A stretch of DNA of 24,498 bases, taken from contig JBCCFW010000109.1 in the NCBI GenBank assembly GCA_039029535.1, positions 1 through 24,498 of the forward strand, read 5' to 3'. The stretch is from JBCCFW01 sp039029535 (GTDB lineage Bacteria > Acidobacteriota > JBCCFW01). This document shows positions 14,725 through 22,964 of this stretch, piece after piece. Both the position numbers and the translations under genes were made by a program. The notes under the pieces were generated by a model. It ran no database searches, had not been told where the DNA came from, and worked only from the letters and a program-made list of their open reading frames with translations. How positions within the stretch are numbered: the stretch's first letter is position 1; each line of letters begins with the position of its first letter.

Positions 14725-15174
14725 GTGGCGACACGACCAGTGGCGCAGCACTTCGGGAACGGGAGGTCCCGAAGGAAGAAGACCGGCAAGACGACGAGCC
14801 GCAAGGTGGCTCGGCTGGAACGACAGCACGTCGAGGCCGTCGCGCTCGAGGTCGACGGGCTCCGACGTCCGGCCGGTGAGCGCGTGACGCGGCGACGACC
14901 TCGTCGTCGTGCATCGAGTCAGGTGGCGACGGAGGGTCGTGACCGCGTCCTGCCGCCGAACTGGATGCGCGCCATGATCGAGCGCGGCACGGACGAGCGT
15001 TCCTTGCTCGACGAAGCCCTCGGACGCCTGCGTCGCTCCGGCAGCAAGAAGAACCTGCTGCTGGTGCACTGCCTGCTCCGCGGCATCGGTCGACGTCCTG
15101 GAGGCGCCGCCGTCTTCAACGAGGTCGTCACCCGTGACCTCGTGCGCGACCTCGCCGGCGGGACCGGCTCGTGA
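14725..15174 (+). CDS. Small very basic protein of unknown function, upstream partner of an overlapping gene
   Basis: I do not recognise this 149-residue protein. The GTG at 14725 is chosen over TTG 14710 and ATG 14713 because GGGAGGA lies at correct spacing before it. The first 70 residues are low in complexity and rich in Arg/Lys (SRRKKTGKTTSRK, RRRPRRRASS), possibly disordered and nucleic-acid binding. Residues about 75-149 look folded, with helices (NWMRAMIERGTDERSLLDEALGRL, KKNLLLVHCLLRGIG). Its stop overlaps the next start as GTGA, so the two are translationally coupled and probably act together. The basic N-terminus makes this call less secure than its partner, and the gene could begin further in. 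Confidence 0.5.
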   Translation: MATRPVAQHFGNGRSRRKKTGKTTSRKVARLERQHVEAVALEVDGLRRPAGERVTRRRPRRRASSQVATEGRDRVLPPNWMRAMIERGTDERSLLDEALGRLRRSGSKKNLLLVHCLLRGIGRRPGGAAVFNEVVTRDLVRDLAGGTGS

Positions 15175-16067
15175 CGCTGCAAGGGCTGGGCGTCCTGTAC
15201 TCGGGTCGGAGCTTCAACAACGCGGGGACCGCCAGCCTCCAGCACGCCAGCCTCGGCTCGCGCTACTCGCTGCTGCGTCAGGGCGACCTCGCCGAGCTCG
15301 GCCTGCTCCGGTCCATCGCCTCGAGCAAGGTCTACGCCGGGCACGGCACCGACACGGCGCTGTTCTTCTTCCACCCCCTCCAGGCCGGCTCGGTCACCGC
15401 CGACTTCGAAGGGAGCTTCCTTCATCAACACGCCCGCGTCGGACGACCGCTGGAGGTCGACGACCTGCGGGAGCACGCCTTCGAGGGCGACACCACCAGC
15501 GCCCTGCTCGTCCGCCTCGACGAAAACGCGCTCTACACGAAAGCCAGCGAGGTGCTCGGCCCCATCGCCCGACAGGCGATGTCCCTCTTGCTGAAGGCGG
15601 CCAAGGCGACGGGGGCCAGGCCCTCGATCCGCCGCGGTCCCACGTTCTCCACCCGTCTCTTCCCGGAAGGCGACGCGGCCATCGACGCCGACGAGGCCGC
15701 CCTGCGCGTGAGCTGGGAGCTGGCGCTCGCCCTTCCCTGGCCCCTGCGCGATCACGGCATCTGGCTCACGCTCGACCTCGTGCCGGGAGTCGACGACGGC
15801 CGCCCTACCCTCGACCCCGCCCGGATCCGCTGGTCGGTGGACCCGGGCCCGAAGCGTGACGAGGTCAGCGCCCACGTCGCCGAGCTCGTCGACGCCAACG
15901 CCGAGGCCCTCGCTGCTCAGGTCGACGCCATGGCCGGCGTGCTGGATCCTGGCGGCGTCACGCTCACCGATCTCTACGTGATCCCGGGTGCCCGTTCCGC
16001 TCGCCCCAGCACCGGAGTGAGCGCCGGCTTCACCGCGCTCGACGCCACCTTGGTCGCGGAGTACTGA
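15171..16067 (+). CDS. Uncharacterised 298-residue protein coupled to the preceding small basic protein
   Basis: The start is GTG at 15171, overlapping the upstream stop by GTGA. I do not recognise the family. The protein is soluble, without a signal peptide or membrane segment. It alternates strand-like pieces (GLGVLYSGRSF, TALFFFHPLQAGSVTADFEGSFLH, TSALLVRLDE) with a helix (ASEVLGPIARQAMSLLLKAAKA) and ends in a strand-rich region (VTLTDLYVIPGARSARPSTGV). Codon choice is strongly typical of the window, so the frame is real. The pair stands between the ketosynthase-like gene and the pentose phosphate operon on the same strand, but gaps of 114 and 193 bases with hairpins suggest a separate unit. 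Confidence 0.65.
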   Translation: MTLQGLGVLYSGRSFNNAGTASLQHASLGSRYSLLRQGDLAELGLLRSIASSKVYAGHGTDTALFFFHPLQAGSVTADFEGSFLHQHARVGRPLEVDDLREHAFEGDTTSALLVRLDENALYTKASEVLGPIARQAMSLLLKAAKATGARPSIRRGPTFSTRLFPEGDAAIDADEAALRVSWELALALPWPLRDHGIWLTLDLVPGVDDGRPTLDPARIRWSVDPGPKRDEVSAHVAELVDANAEALAAQVDAMAGVLDPGGVTLTDLYVIPGARSARPSTGVSAGFTALDATLVAEY

Positions 16068-16115
16068 ATCCGTTCGCTTTCGGACCATTCAGTTCCCACG
16101 CGGATGTTCTGACCC

Positions 16116-16133
16116 CTCACGTGACGACGTGAG
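16116..16133. promoter_or_regulatory. Inverted repeat upstream of gnd
   Basis: CTCACGT (16116-16122) and ACGTGAG (16127-16133) form a perfect 7-bp inverted repeat with a 4-base spacer, 128 bases before gnd and 49 after the previous stop. It may be an operator for the gnd-zwf-pgi operon or a short terminator hairpin. A weak -10-like TACACT lies at about 16197. Confidence 0.4.
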
Positions 16134-16260
16134 ACCACCGAACTGCCGAGGCGGACCGCCCCCGGACCCTCACGCCATTCCGCTGGTCTCACCAAGTACA
16201 CTCGGCGCGTGTTCGGGACTCACCGGAATCCTCCCCACGAAATGACCAGGAGCACCCTCC

Positions 16261-17688
16261 ATGTCTGAACTTCACGACATCGGCGTCGTCGGCCTCGGCG
16301 TCATGGGATCGCGGCTCGCGCGCAACCTCCGCAGCCGGGACCTCGCCGTCGCGGGCTACGACCTCGACCCGGAAGCCGGTCGCCGTCTCGAGTCCGCTCC
16401 CGAGGGTGCGATCACGGCCGCGACCAGCCTCGAAGACCTGGTCTCCCAGCTCGAGCGCCCCCGTCGCCTGCTCCTCATGGTCAACGCCGGTCGTGCCGTC
16501 GACGCGGTGCTGGACGGCCTCGCCCCTCATCTCGACGAGGACGACATCGTCATCGATGGTGGCAACAGTCACTTCGAGAACACCGAGGCCCGCCAAGCCC
16601 GCGCGGCCGAGCAGCCCTGGCGCTTCGTCGGCATGGGGATCTCGGGCGGCTCCGAAGGCGCGCTGCACGGTCCCTCGATGATGCCCGGTGGTGACGTCGA
16701 GGCGTGGCAGCGCCTGCAGCCGGTGCTCGAGTCCATCGCGGCGAAGAGCGAGTCGGGTCCCTGCGTGACGCACTGCGGACGCGGCTCGGCCGGTCACTTC
16801 GTGAAGATGGTGCACAACGGCATCGAGTACGGCGACATGCAGCTCATCGCCGAGTCGGTGACCTTGCTGCGCGACGGGCTCGGCCTCTCCCCCGAGGTCG
16901 CCGCCGAGACGCTCGAGCGCTGGAACGAGGGTGAGCTTCAGAGCTACCTCATCGAGATCACCCGCGACATCCTCCGCGTCGCCGATCCCGAGAAGGACGA
17001 CGGCAGCCTCCTCCTCGACGTCGTGCTCGACGTCGCCGGCCAGAAGGGCACGGGTCGTTGGACCGTGCTGTCGGCAGTCGATCGCGGCCTCCCCATCCCG
17101 ACCATCACCGCCGCGGTCGAGGCCCGCGGCCTCTCGGCGCTCAAGGAGCTCCGCGAGAAGGCGGACGAGAGCTTCGGTCTCACCCGCGGCAAGCTCGAAG
17201 GCATCGAGGTCGACGACCTCCAGCGGGCGATGTACGGCGCCAAGCTCGCGTCCTACGCGCAGGGCTTCATGCTCTTGCGCGAGGCGAGCGAAGACAAGGA
17301 CTACGGCACGAACCTCGCCGAGGTCGCGCGCATCTGGACGGCCGGCTGCATCATCCGCGCCGGCTTCCTCGATCGCATCCGCGAGGCCTTCGTCGCCGAC
17401 CCTGCCCTCCCTTGCCTGGTGCTCTCGCCCCAGTTCAAGCAAGACGTCCTCGACTGCCTGCCGTCTTGGCGCAAGGTGGTGGCGGCCGCGGTGAACGCCG
17501 GCGTGCCGGTGCCCGGCCTGTCGGGCTCGCTGGCCTGGCTCGACTCGCTCACCACCGCCCGGGGCAGCGCCAAGGTCATCCAGGCGCAGCGTGACTACTT
17601 CGGGAGTCACACCTTCGAGCGCACCGATCGACGCGGCGAGAAGATCCACGTCGACTGGCCGACGCTCCTCCCGGGTGCCGACTCGTGA
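16261..17688 (+). CDS. gnd: 6-phosphogluconate dehydrogenase (decarboxylating)
   Basis: The enzyme converts 6-phosphogluconate and NADP+ to ribulose-5-phosphate, CO2 and NADPH in the cytoplasmic oxidative pentose phosphate pathway. At 475 residues it is the long dimeric type. The nucleotide loop is GLGVMG (11-16). The substrate segment GISGGSEGALHGPSMMPGG is at 126-144. Catalytic Lys182, His185, Asn186 and Glu189 lie in HFVKMVHNGIEYGDMQ. The C-terminal tail YFGSHTFERTD matches the family tail that reaches into the partner subunit. AGGAG lies eight bases before the ATG. It is the first gene of an operon with zwf and pgi; its stop overlaps the zwf start as GTGA. All key residues are intact. I am very sure of the call. 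Confidence 0.97.
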   Translation: MSELHDIGVVGLGVMGSRLARNLRSRDLAVAGYDLDPEAGRRLESAPEGAITAATSLEDLVSQLERPRRLLLMVNAGRAVDAVLDGLAPHLDEDDIVIDGGNSHFENTEARQARAAEQPWRFVGMGISGGSEGALHGPSMMPGGDVEAWQRLQPVLESIAAKSESGPCVTHCGRGSAGHFVKMVHNGIEYGDMQLIAESVTLLRDGLGLSPEVAAETLERWNEGELQSYLIEITRDILRVADPEKDDGSLLLDVVLDVAGQKGTGRWTVLSAVDRGLPIPTITAAVEARGLSALKELREKADESFGLTRGKLEGIEVDDLQRAMYGAKLASYAQGFMLLREASEDKDYGTNLAEVARIWTAGCIIRAGFLDRIREAFVADPALPCLVLSPQFKQDVLDCLPSWRKVVAAAVNAGVPVPGLSGSLAWLDSLTTARGSAKVIQAQRDYFGSHTFERTDRRGEKIHVDWPTLLPGADS

Positions 17689-19166
17689 GTGGCGGCAAGG
17701 CCGAGCCCGCGCTCTTCGTCATCTTCGGAGGCACCGGCGACCTCGCCAAGCGCAAGCTCCTGCCCGAGCTCGCACGGGCGCTGCACGCGGGTGGCTTGGA
17801 GAACGACGTCCACGTGGTGGGCGTGGCGCCGACCGCCGAGTTCGACGATGCGTCGTACTACGAGTTCGTCCGCGGCTGCCTCGAGCAGTCCATCCATTCC
17901 GATGCGGCGTCCCAGGTCTCCCCCGAGCGGATTCACTATCACACCATCGGTGACGGCACGCCGGCCGACTACGCGGCCCTCGGCAAGCACCTCGACACGA
18001 TCGAGACCGAGCACGAGCTCGAGGGGAATCGCGTCTACTACCTGGCGCTGCCGCCGCCCGTATTCCCCTTGGCCATCCGAGGGCTCGGCGAGGCCGGGAT
18101 GAACCAGGGCCGGGGCTGGCGTCGGCTGGTCATCGAGAAGCCCTTCGGCAAGGACCTCGAGACGGCGCAGGCTCTCAACAACGTGCTGCACCGTTACTTC
18201 GACGAGAAGCAGGTCTACCGCATCGACCACTACCTCGGGAAGGACACGGTCCAGAACCTGTTGGTCCTGCGCTTCGCCAACAGTCTTCTCGAGTCGGCCT
18301 GGAGCCGCGACCGCGTCCACTCGGTGCAGATCACCGCCTGCGAGAGCATCGGGGTGGGCACGCGCGCCGGGTACTACGACCAGTCCGGTTGCATGAAGGA
18401 CATGATCCAGAACCACCTCATGCAGGTGCTGACCCTCGTGGCCATGGAGGTCCCGTCGGCCTTCGAGGCCGAGGCCATCCGCTACGAGAAGGTGAAGGTT
18501 CTCCGACGCATCAGCGAGATCAAGCCGGAGGACGTGGTCTTCGGTCAGTACACGACCGGTCGCGTGGGCAACGAGAAGGTGCCGGGCTATCTCGACGAGC
18601 CCAACGTGCCCGACGACTCGAAGACCGAGACCTTCGTGGCCATGAAGCTCATGGTCGACTCCTGGCGCTGGAGCGGCGTGCCCTTCTATCTCTGGGCCGG
18701 CAAGCGTCTGCCGTACCGCTCGTCGCGGATCGCGGTGCGCTTCAAGCCCGCTCCGGTGAGTCTCTTCGAGGTCGTGGGCGGCCGCCGCGCCGAGCGCGAG
18801 TGCCTCACCGACGTGCTGGTCATCAAGCTCCAGCCCGACGAGGGCTTCTCGCTCCACGTCGACGTCAAGCGACCCGGTGAGCCCTTCGCGCTGCAGGAGG
18901 TGCCGCTGAGCTTCGACTACGACGAGGCCTTCGAGAAGATCCCGGGCGCCTACCAGACGCTCCTGCTCGACGTGCTGGAAGGCAACCAGACGCTCTTCGT
19001 CCACGCCGACGAGGTGGAGGGCTCCTGGAAGGTGCTCGCGCCAGTGCTGAATGCACCACCCGAGCCCGAGCTCTACCGCGCGGGTGAGTGGGGGCCGAAG
19101 GAGGCCGCCAAGCTCGCCATCCCCGAGAGCCATCTCTGGCAGGACGCCCCCAAGGAGGACGCGTGA
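17685..19166 (+). CDS. zwf: Glucose-6-phosphate 1-dehydrogenase
   Basis: This 493-residue enzyme oxidises glucose-6-phosphate to 6-phosphoglucono-delta-lactone with NADP+, the entry to the oxidative pentose phosphate pathway. The Rossmann motif is GGTGDLAKRKL (15-25). The active-site signature RIDHYLGK spans 179-186, with Asp181 and His182. The catalytic-base region YYDQSGCMKDMIQNHLMQ carries His244. Length and motif order match bacterial Zwf. The GTG at 17685 overlaps the gnd stop; a second in-frame start is not needed, because MSGGKAEPALFVIFGGTGDLA is a normal N-terminus. It is translationally coupled on both sides, to gnd and to pgi. The usual companion gene pgl is not present in this window. 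Confidence 0.97.
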   Translation: MSGGKAEPALFVIFGGTGDLAKRKLLPELARALHAGGLENDVHVVGVAPTAEFDDASYYEFVRGCLEQSIHSDAASQVSPERIHYHTIGDGTPADYAALGKHLDTIETEHELEGNRVYYLALPPPVFPLAIRGLGEAGMNQGRGWRRLVIEKPFGKDLETAQALNNVLHRYFDEKQVYRIDHYLGKDTVQNLLVLRFANSLLESAWSRDRVHSVQITACESIGVGTRAGYYDQSGCMKDMIQNHLMQVLTLVAMEVPSAFEAEAIRYEKVKVLRRISEIKPEDVVFGQYTTGRVGNEKVPGYLDEPNVPDDSKTETFVAMKLMVDSWRWSGVPFYLWAGKRLPYRSSRIAVRFKPAPVSLFEVVGGRRAERECLTDVLVIKLQPDEGFSLHVDVKRPGEPFALQEVPLSFDYDEAFEKIPGAYQTLLLDVLEGNQTLFVHADEVEGSWKVLAPVLNAPPEPELYRAGEWGPKEAAKLAIPESHLWQDAPKEDA

Positions 19167-20809
19167 GCACGCTGACCTCTTGCCCGAGCTGGAAGGCCCT
19201 GCAGGCTCACCGCCAGGAGCTCGACGGCTTCCGGCTCCGCGACGCCTTCGCGGCCGACCCCGCTCGCTTCGAGCGGCTCTCGCTGCGCCTGGACGACCTG
19301 CTCGTCGACTTCTCGAAGAACCTCGTCACCGACGACACCGTCGCCCTGCTCGTGGAGCTGGCCAACGAGCGCAAGCTCCCCGAGGCCATCGCGGCGATGT
19401 TCTCCGGCGAGCGCATCAACGTGACCGAGGACCGCGCGGTCCTGCACGTGGCGCTGCGTCAGGTCTCCGACCGCCCCATCCTCGAAGACGGTGAGAACGT
19501 CCTCCCGCTCGTGCGCGAGACCAAGCAGCGCTTCCTCGCGTTCGCCGAGTCGGTCCGCGGCGGTGAGTGGCGGGGCTTCACCGGCGACACGATCGAGGAC
19601 GTCGTCAACATCGGCATCGGGGGCTCGGACCTCGGTCCGGTCATGGTCACCGAGGCCCTGGCGCCGTTCTGCGACGGCCCGCGGGTTCACTTCGTCTCCA
19701 ACATCGATGGCGCGCATCTCCACCAGACCCTGGCGAAGTGCAAGCCGGAGACGACGCTCTTCCTGGTCGCGAGCAAGACCTTCACGACCCAGGAGACCCT
19801 CACCAACGCGCGCTCGGCCCGGAGCTGGCTCCTCGACTCGCTCTCGGGCGAGGGCGTGGTGGCCAAGCACTTCGCGGCCCTGTCGACGAATGAGTCCGGA
19901 GTGGCCGACTTCGGCATCGACCCGGCCAACATGTTCGGCTTCTGGGACTGGGTCGGCGGTCGCTACTCGCTGTGGTCGGCCATCGGCACCTCCATCGCAC
20001 TCGCCGTCGGCGCCGAGGCCTTCGAGGAGCTCCTCGCCGGCGCGGCGGAGATGGACGAACACTTCGCGACGACCGAGCTCTCGCGGAACATCCCCGTGCT
20101 CAAGGGGCTCATCGGTGCCTGGCACCAGGAGTTCTTCGACGCCCACGCCCACGCCATCCTCCCCTACGACCAGAACCTCCATCGCTTCGCCGCCTACTTC
20201 CAGCAGGGCGACATGGAGAGCAACGGCAAGGGCGTGGACCGCGAGGGTCGACGCATCGAGGGTCACCACACCGGCCCCATCATCTTCGGCGAGCCGGGTA
20301 CCAACGGTCAGCACGCGTTCTACCAGCTCATCCACCAGGGCACGCGGGTGATCCCCTGCGACTTCCTGGCGGCGGCGCGGCCGCAGCATCCGCTGGACGA
20401 GCACCACCGCATCCTCCTGGCCAACTTCTTCGCCCAGACCGAGGCCCTCATGAAGGGCAAGACGGAGGACGAAGCGCGGGCCGAGCTCGAGGAGAAAGGC
20501 GTCACGGGCGACCGGCTGAAGGAGCTCTCGGTTCACCGGAGCTTCAGCGGCAATCGTCCGACGACGTCCTTCCTCTACCAGAAGCTCGATGCGCGGACCC
20601 TGGGTCGGCTGGTCGCCCTGTACGAGCACGCGATCTTCGTGCAGGGGTGGATCTGGAACGTCAACAGCTACGACCAGTGGGGCGTCGAGCTCGGCAAGCA
20701 GCTCGCGAAGGCGATCCTGCCGGAGCTGGAAGACGATGTACCCGTGGAGACGCACGACGCGTCGACCAACGGGCTCATCGGGCACTACAAGACGCTGCGT
20801 GGGAGCTGA
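19163..20809 (+). CDS. pgi: Glucose-6-phosphate isomerase
   Basis: This enzyme interconverts glucose-6-phosphate and fructose-6-phosphate. From the GTG at 19163, which overlaps the zwf stop, it has 548 residues, the same size as Escherichia coli Pgi. The frame is open upstream to 19088, but that part lies inside zwf and is not family-like. The substrate loop GIGGSDLGP is at 151-159. Catalytic residues are Glu352 in DMESNGK, His384 in TNGQHAFYQLIHQG and Lys512 in SYDQWGVELGKQL. All are intact. Placed last in a gnd-zwf-pgi operon, it can return fructose-6-phosphate made by the non-oxidative branch to glucose-6-phosphate, so that the pathway runs as a cycle for NADPH. That flux role is inference. 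Confidence 0.97.
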   Translation: MSTLTSCPSWKALQAHRQELDGFRLRDAFAADPARFERLSLRLDDLLVDFSKNLVTDDTVALLVELANERKLPEAIAAMFSGERINVTEDRAVLHVALRQVSDRPILEDGENVLPLVRETKQRFLAFAESVRGGEWRGFTGDTIEDVVNIGIGGSDLGPVMVTEALAPFCDGPRVHFVSNIDGAHLHQTLAKCKPETTLFLVASKTFTTQETLTNARSARSWLLDSLSGEGVVAKHFAALSTNESGVADFGIDPANMFGFWDWVGGRYSLWSAIGTSIALAVGAEAFEELLAGAAEMDEHFATTELSRNIPVLKGLIGAWHQEFFDAHAHAILPYDQNLHRFAAYFQQGDMESNGKGVDREGRRIEGHHTGPIIFGEPGTNGQHAFYQLIHQGTRVIPCDFLAAARPQHPLDEHHRILLANFFAQTEALMKGKTEDEARAELEEKGVTGDRLKELSVHRSFSGNRPTTSFLYQKLDARTLGRLVALYEHAIFVQGWIWNVNSYDQWGVELGKQLAKAILPELEDDVPVETHDASTNGLIGHYKTLRGS

Positions 20810-20822
20810 CGCACGCCTACAG

Positions 20823-20902
20823 GCGTTCACTTAACTTGACTTGATATGCTAAGTGAGCGCCGATTAGCATCGGCCCTCGCCCTGGAGCTCGACTTCCAGG
20901 GC
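20823..20902 (+). terminator. Three consecutive hairpins after the gnd-zwf-pgi operon
   Basis: Hairpin one pairs GCGTTCACTTA (20823-20833) with TAAGTGAGCGC (20850-20860), with one G-U wobble. Hairpin two pairs GCCGAT (20859-20864) with ATCGGC (20869-20874). Hairpin three pairs GCCCTGGA (20879-20886) with TCCAGGGC (20895-20902), ending a few bases before the AAGAGGAG ribosome site of the next gene. The first may end the operon; the AT-rich loop of the first could hide a promoter, making the rest a structured leader. Confidence 0.5.
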
Positions 20903-20913
20903 AAGAGGAGCCG

Positions 20914-21699
20914 ATGCGATCACGTCACCTGCTGGCCGCCCTGCTCGTCGTCCTGTTCACCGACACGGCGGCGGCTCGCGTGCGCGGAGTCAAGGGCCGA
21001 GGCCTCGTCCACCTGAGCGACGCCACGGGGTACGAGGCGCTCGTCCTGCGACCCACGACCATCACGGGCAACGGCAATCGAGCTCGGCCCGTCGAGGACG
21101 CGATGGTCCGCGCCTACGCCGACCAGTTCCTCGCCAAGCGTCTACTGGACTTCCCCACGCCGGTCTTCACCGCGCCCGACTCCTCGCGTCGAGACCTCCT
21201 CCTCGTCCCGCACGTGTTGCATCAAGCCGGCAAGGGTGCCGGATGCCGCGAACGACTCGTGCTCCGCGTCGACTTGGTCGATGCCCGCACGGAGCAGCTC
21301 GTCGCCTACTACAGCGGCTACGGTTCGGGCATCCTCGGTCCGCTCACGCGCTCTCGTGACGACCTACAAGAGAACACGCGTGTCTTTCGGCGGCTGTTGG
21401 CGCGCTCCCCCTTGCTGCGTCGCGATGCAGCACTCCGGCAGCGGGAGGCACCCTCGACCAGGGCGCCCGAAAACGGTCCTCCCCAGCCCATGGATGCAGC
21501 AGCATCTCCATCTCCATCACGGAGAGATGAGACACCGACCTCCGACGTGGTGTTCACCGTCCAGGGCACGGGCGAGTACCACCTCTTCGACGGCTGCCCA
21601 CGAGTTCATGCCCCCACGACCCGGAGGCTGTTCCTCTCCGATGCCCAAGAGGAAGACCTGAGCTGCTGCCGTCGCTGTCAGCGAGCTCCCTCTCGCTGA
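20914..21699 (+). CDS. Secreted protein with C-terminal YH-Cys / CxxC motif
   Basis: The 261-residue protein starts MRSRHLLAALLVVLFTDTAAARV, a clear Sec signal peptide with cleavage near AAA. AAGAGGAG lies four bases before the ATG at 20914. The middle (residues 30-165) looks like a globular alpha/beta domain (LVLRPTTITG, LLLVPHVLHQ, LVLRVDLVDARTEQLVAYYSGYGSG). A Pro/Ser/Arg-rich linker (about 175-210) leads to a short end domain with GEYHLFDGCPRVHAP then LSDAQEEDLSCCRRCQ. The YHxxxxC...LSxxxA...CCxxC pattern resembles the small metal-binding, Ada-like motif often appended to secreted bacterial proteins. I know no function for the whole protein. Its stop lies in a 9-bp hairpin. The next gene is convergent. 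Confidence 0.72.
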   Translation: MRSRHLLAALLVVLFTDTAAARVRGVKGRGLVHLSDATGYEALVLRPTTITGNGNRARPVEDAMVRAYADQFLAKRLLDFPTPVFTAPDSSRRDLLLVPHVLHQAGKGAGCRERLVLRVDLVDARTEQLVAYYSGYGSGILGPLTRSRDDLQENTRVFRRLLARSPLLRRDAALRQREAPSTRAPENGPPQPMDAAASPSPSRRDETPTSDVVFTVQGTGEYHLFDGCPRVHAPTTRRLFLSDAQEEDLSCCRRCQRAPSR

Positions 21700-21700
21700 C
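21677..21700 (+). terminator. Strong hairpin spanning the stop codon of the secreted Cys-motif gene
   Basis: GTCAGCGAG (21677-21685) pairs perfectly with CTCGCTGAC (21692-21700) around a 6-base loop; the TGA stop is inside the 3' arm. A second hairpin, CGAGG/CCTCG at 21725-21737 inside CGAAG/CTTCG arms (21711-21715, 21742-21746), sits at the end of the convergent gene. No U-tracts. Confidence 0.5.
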
Positions 21701-21738
21701 GAGAGCTCACCGAAGCGGGTCGGTCGAGGCGGCCTCGC

Positions 21739-22869
21739 TCACTTCGAGTGATGCCGCTCCAGGTGCTGACGCAGGAGGTCCTTGCCGTAGTCGTTCCCGT
21801 TCGGCGTGCGGACGACGACGTGGACGTGGTCGCGTGACATCGGCCCGCCACGGTTGTAGGCGATCGGGTACTGGTGGTCGAACTCGATCATGACGACCGG
21901 GCTCTGGATGCGGTAGTAGAAGACCGCGTCGTCGTCGGTCGGCCCCACCCAGGCGAACCAGGTGTCGTCCAGGTGCGCGGCGACCTCGTCCATCTTGATC
22001 CGGGCGTGCCCGGTGGCCACGTGGCCGACGTGGGCCTCGATCAGCTTCAAGAGCCGCTTGCGTTGCTTGCGGTTCAGCTCCTTGCCGGGGATGCCGTACA
22101 GGTCGAGCTGGTGATTGTCGGACCAGGACTCGGCGACGTTGTACGTGCCTTCCTTGTGGGTCTTCACGATCGCCTTGTCGCGCTGCTTCGCGTTGAGCAT
22201 GTTGACGAAGCGGAGCCCCTCGTCTTGTTCATCCTGGAGGACGATCGTTCCCTTGAAGCGCCCACCCTTCGCCTCGATGGGCTCAGAGCCCATGAACACC
22301 GGGCTCATGACGACCTGGTCACCGAGCACGAAGTAGTTGATGACGAGGTGGTGACCGTCGACCTGCCAACCCCAGGGCTCGGTGGCCGAGGGCTCACCCA
22401 TGACCGTCAGGTAGTAGCTCCACTCGCCGTAGTCGTCTTGACCGGTGAGCTCTGCCAGGGTCCCGTTGAGCCTCATGATGTCGCGGGACTGACGCAGCCC
22501 GCGGGCGCTCAGGCTGGCCCGCATGAGGGCGATGCCAGCCTCGCGCTGGGCTGGGGTGAGCTCCTGGAAGCTCACGCCCTCGCGGGGGTAGAAGGGTCGG
22601 TTGTCCCAGCTCAGCCACTCGTCGTCGGTGACCGCGAAGAAGGTGCGCTTCCGCTGCTCGTTGCTCAGGGCGGCGAGGAAGGCGACGGCAGCTCGCCGGA
22701 CGGGCTCCGTGCTGACGCCAGTCTGTCGCAGCGGGAACAGCCCCTCGCTATCGAGGCCGTTGAAGAAGATCCCGCGGAAGGGCTCGAGCGGAAACTCCGA
22801 CGAATCGGGCTGAGCGAGCACTGGGTAGGAAGGAGCAACGGACAGGATGAGCAGGAGGAACGTTCTCAT
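21739..22869 (-). CDS. DUF3500 family secreted protein
   Basis: The 376-residue protein starts MRTFLLLILSVAPSYPVLAQPD, a signal peptide with cleavage after about residue 19. AGGAG precedes the ATG at 22869. The body matches DUF3500, a family of unknown function, with helices around AFLAALSNEQRKRTFF, the Trp-rich core EPWGWQVDGHHLVINYFVLGDQVVMSPVFMGSEP (split here: EPWGWQVDGHHL at 164-175, GDQVVMSPVFMGSEP at 183-197), then MIEFDHQ and a terminal RDHVHVVVRTPNGNDYG (346-362). The repeated His and Asp residues in these conserved blocks look like a metal or active site, but no reaction is established that I know of. It is divergent from the GNAT gene by 95 bases and convergent with the secreted Cys-motif gene. 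Confidence 0.85.
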   Translation of the reverse strand: MRTFLLLILSVAPSYPVLAQPDSSEFPLEPFRGIFFNGLDSEGLFPLRQTGVSTEPVRRAAVAFLAALSNEQRKRTFFAVTDDEWLSWDNRPFYPREGVSFQELTPAQREAGIALMRASLSARGLRQSRDIMRLNGTLAELTGQDDYGEWSYYLTVMGEPSATEPWGWQVDGHHLVINYFVLGDQVVMSPVFMGSEPIEAKGGRFKGTIVLQDEQDEGLRFVNMLNAKQRDKAIVKTHKEGTYNVAESWSDNHQLDLYGIPGKELNRKQRKRLLKLIEAHVGHVATGHARIKMDEVAAHLDDTWFAWVGPTDDDAVFYYRIQSPVVMIEFDHQYPIAYNRGGPMSRDHVHVVVRTPNGNDYGKDLLRQHLERHHSK

Positions 22870-22964
22870 GCGGAGCTCCTGACACGACGGCTGGAGATGG
22901 AGCCGCCGTTCGGGTCGGGAGATCTTGCTCCCTCGTCGTCTCGCTGTCGAACTACCCTTCAGTC

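Noticed and set aside
13594..15069. Open frame of 491 codons on the minus strand
   Set aside because: It is antisense to the ketosynthase-like gene, whose catalytic motifs show the true strand, and also crosses the unrelated downstream gap.
16261..20809. A hidden pgl (6-phosphogluconolactonase) gene within the pentose phosphate operon
   Set aside because: The three genes overlap end to start with no room between them, and no lactonase motif was seen in any other frame.
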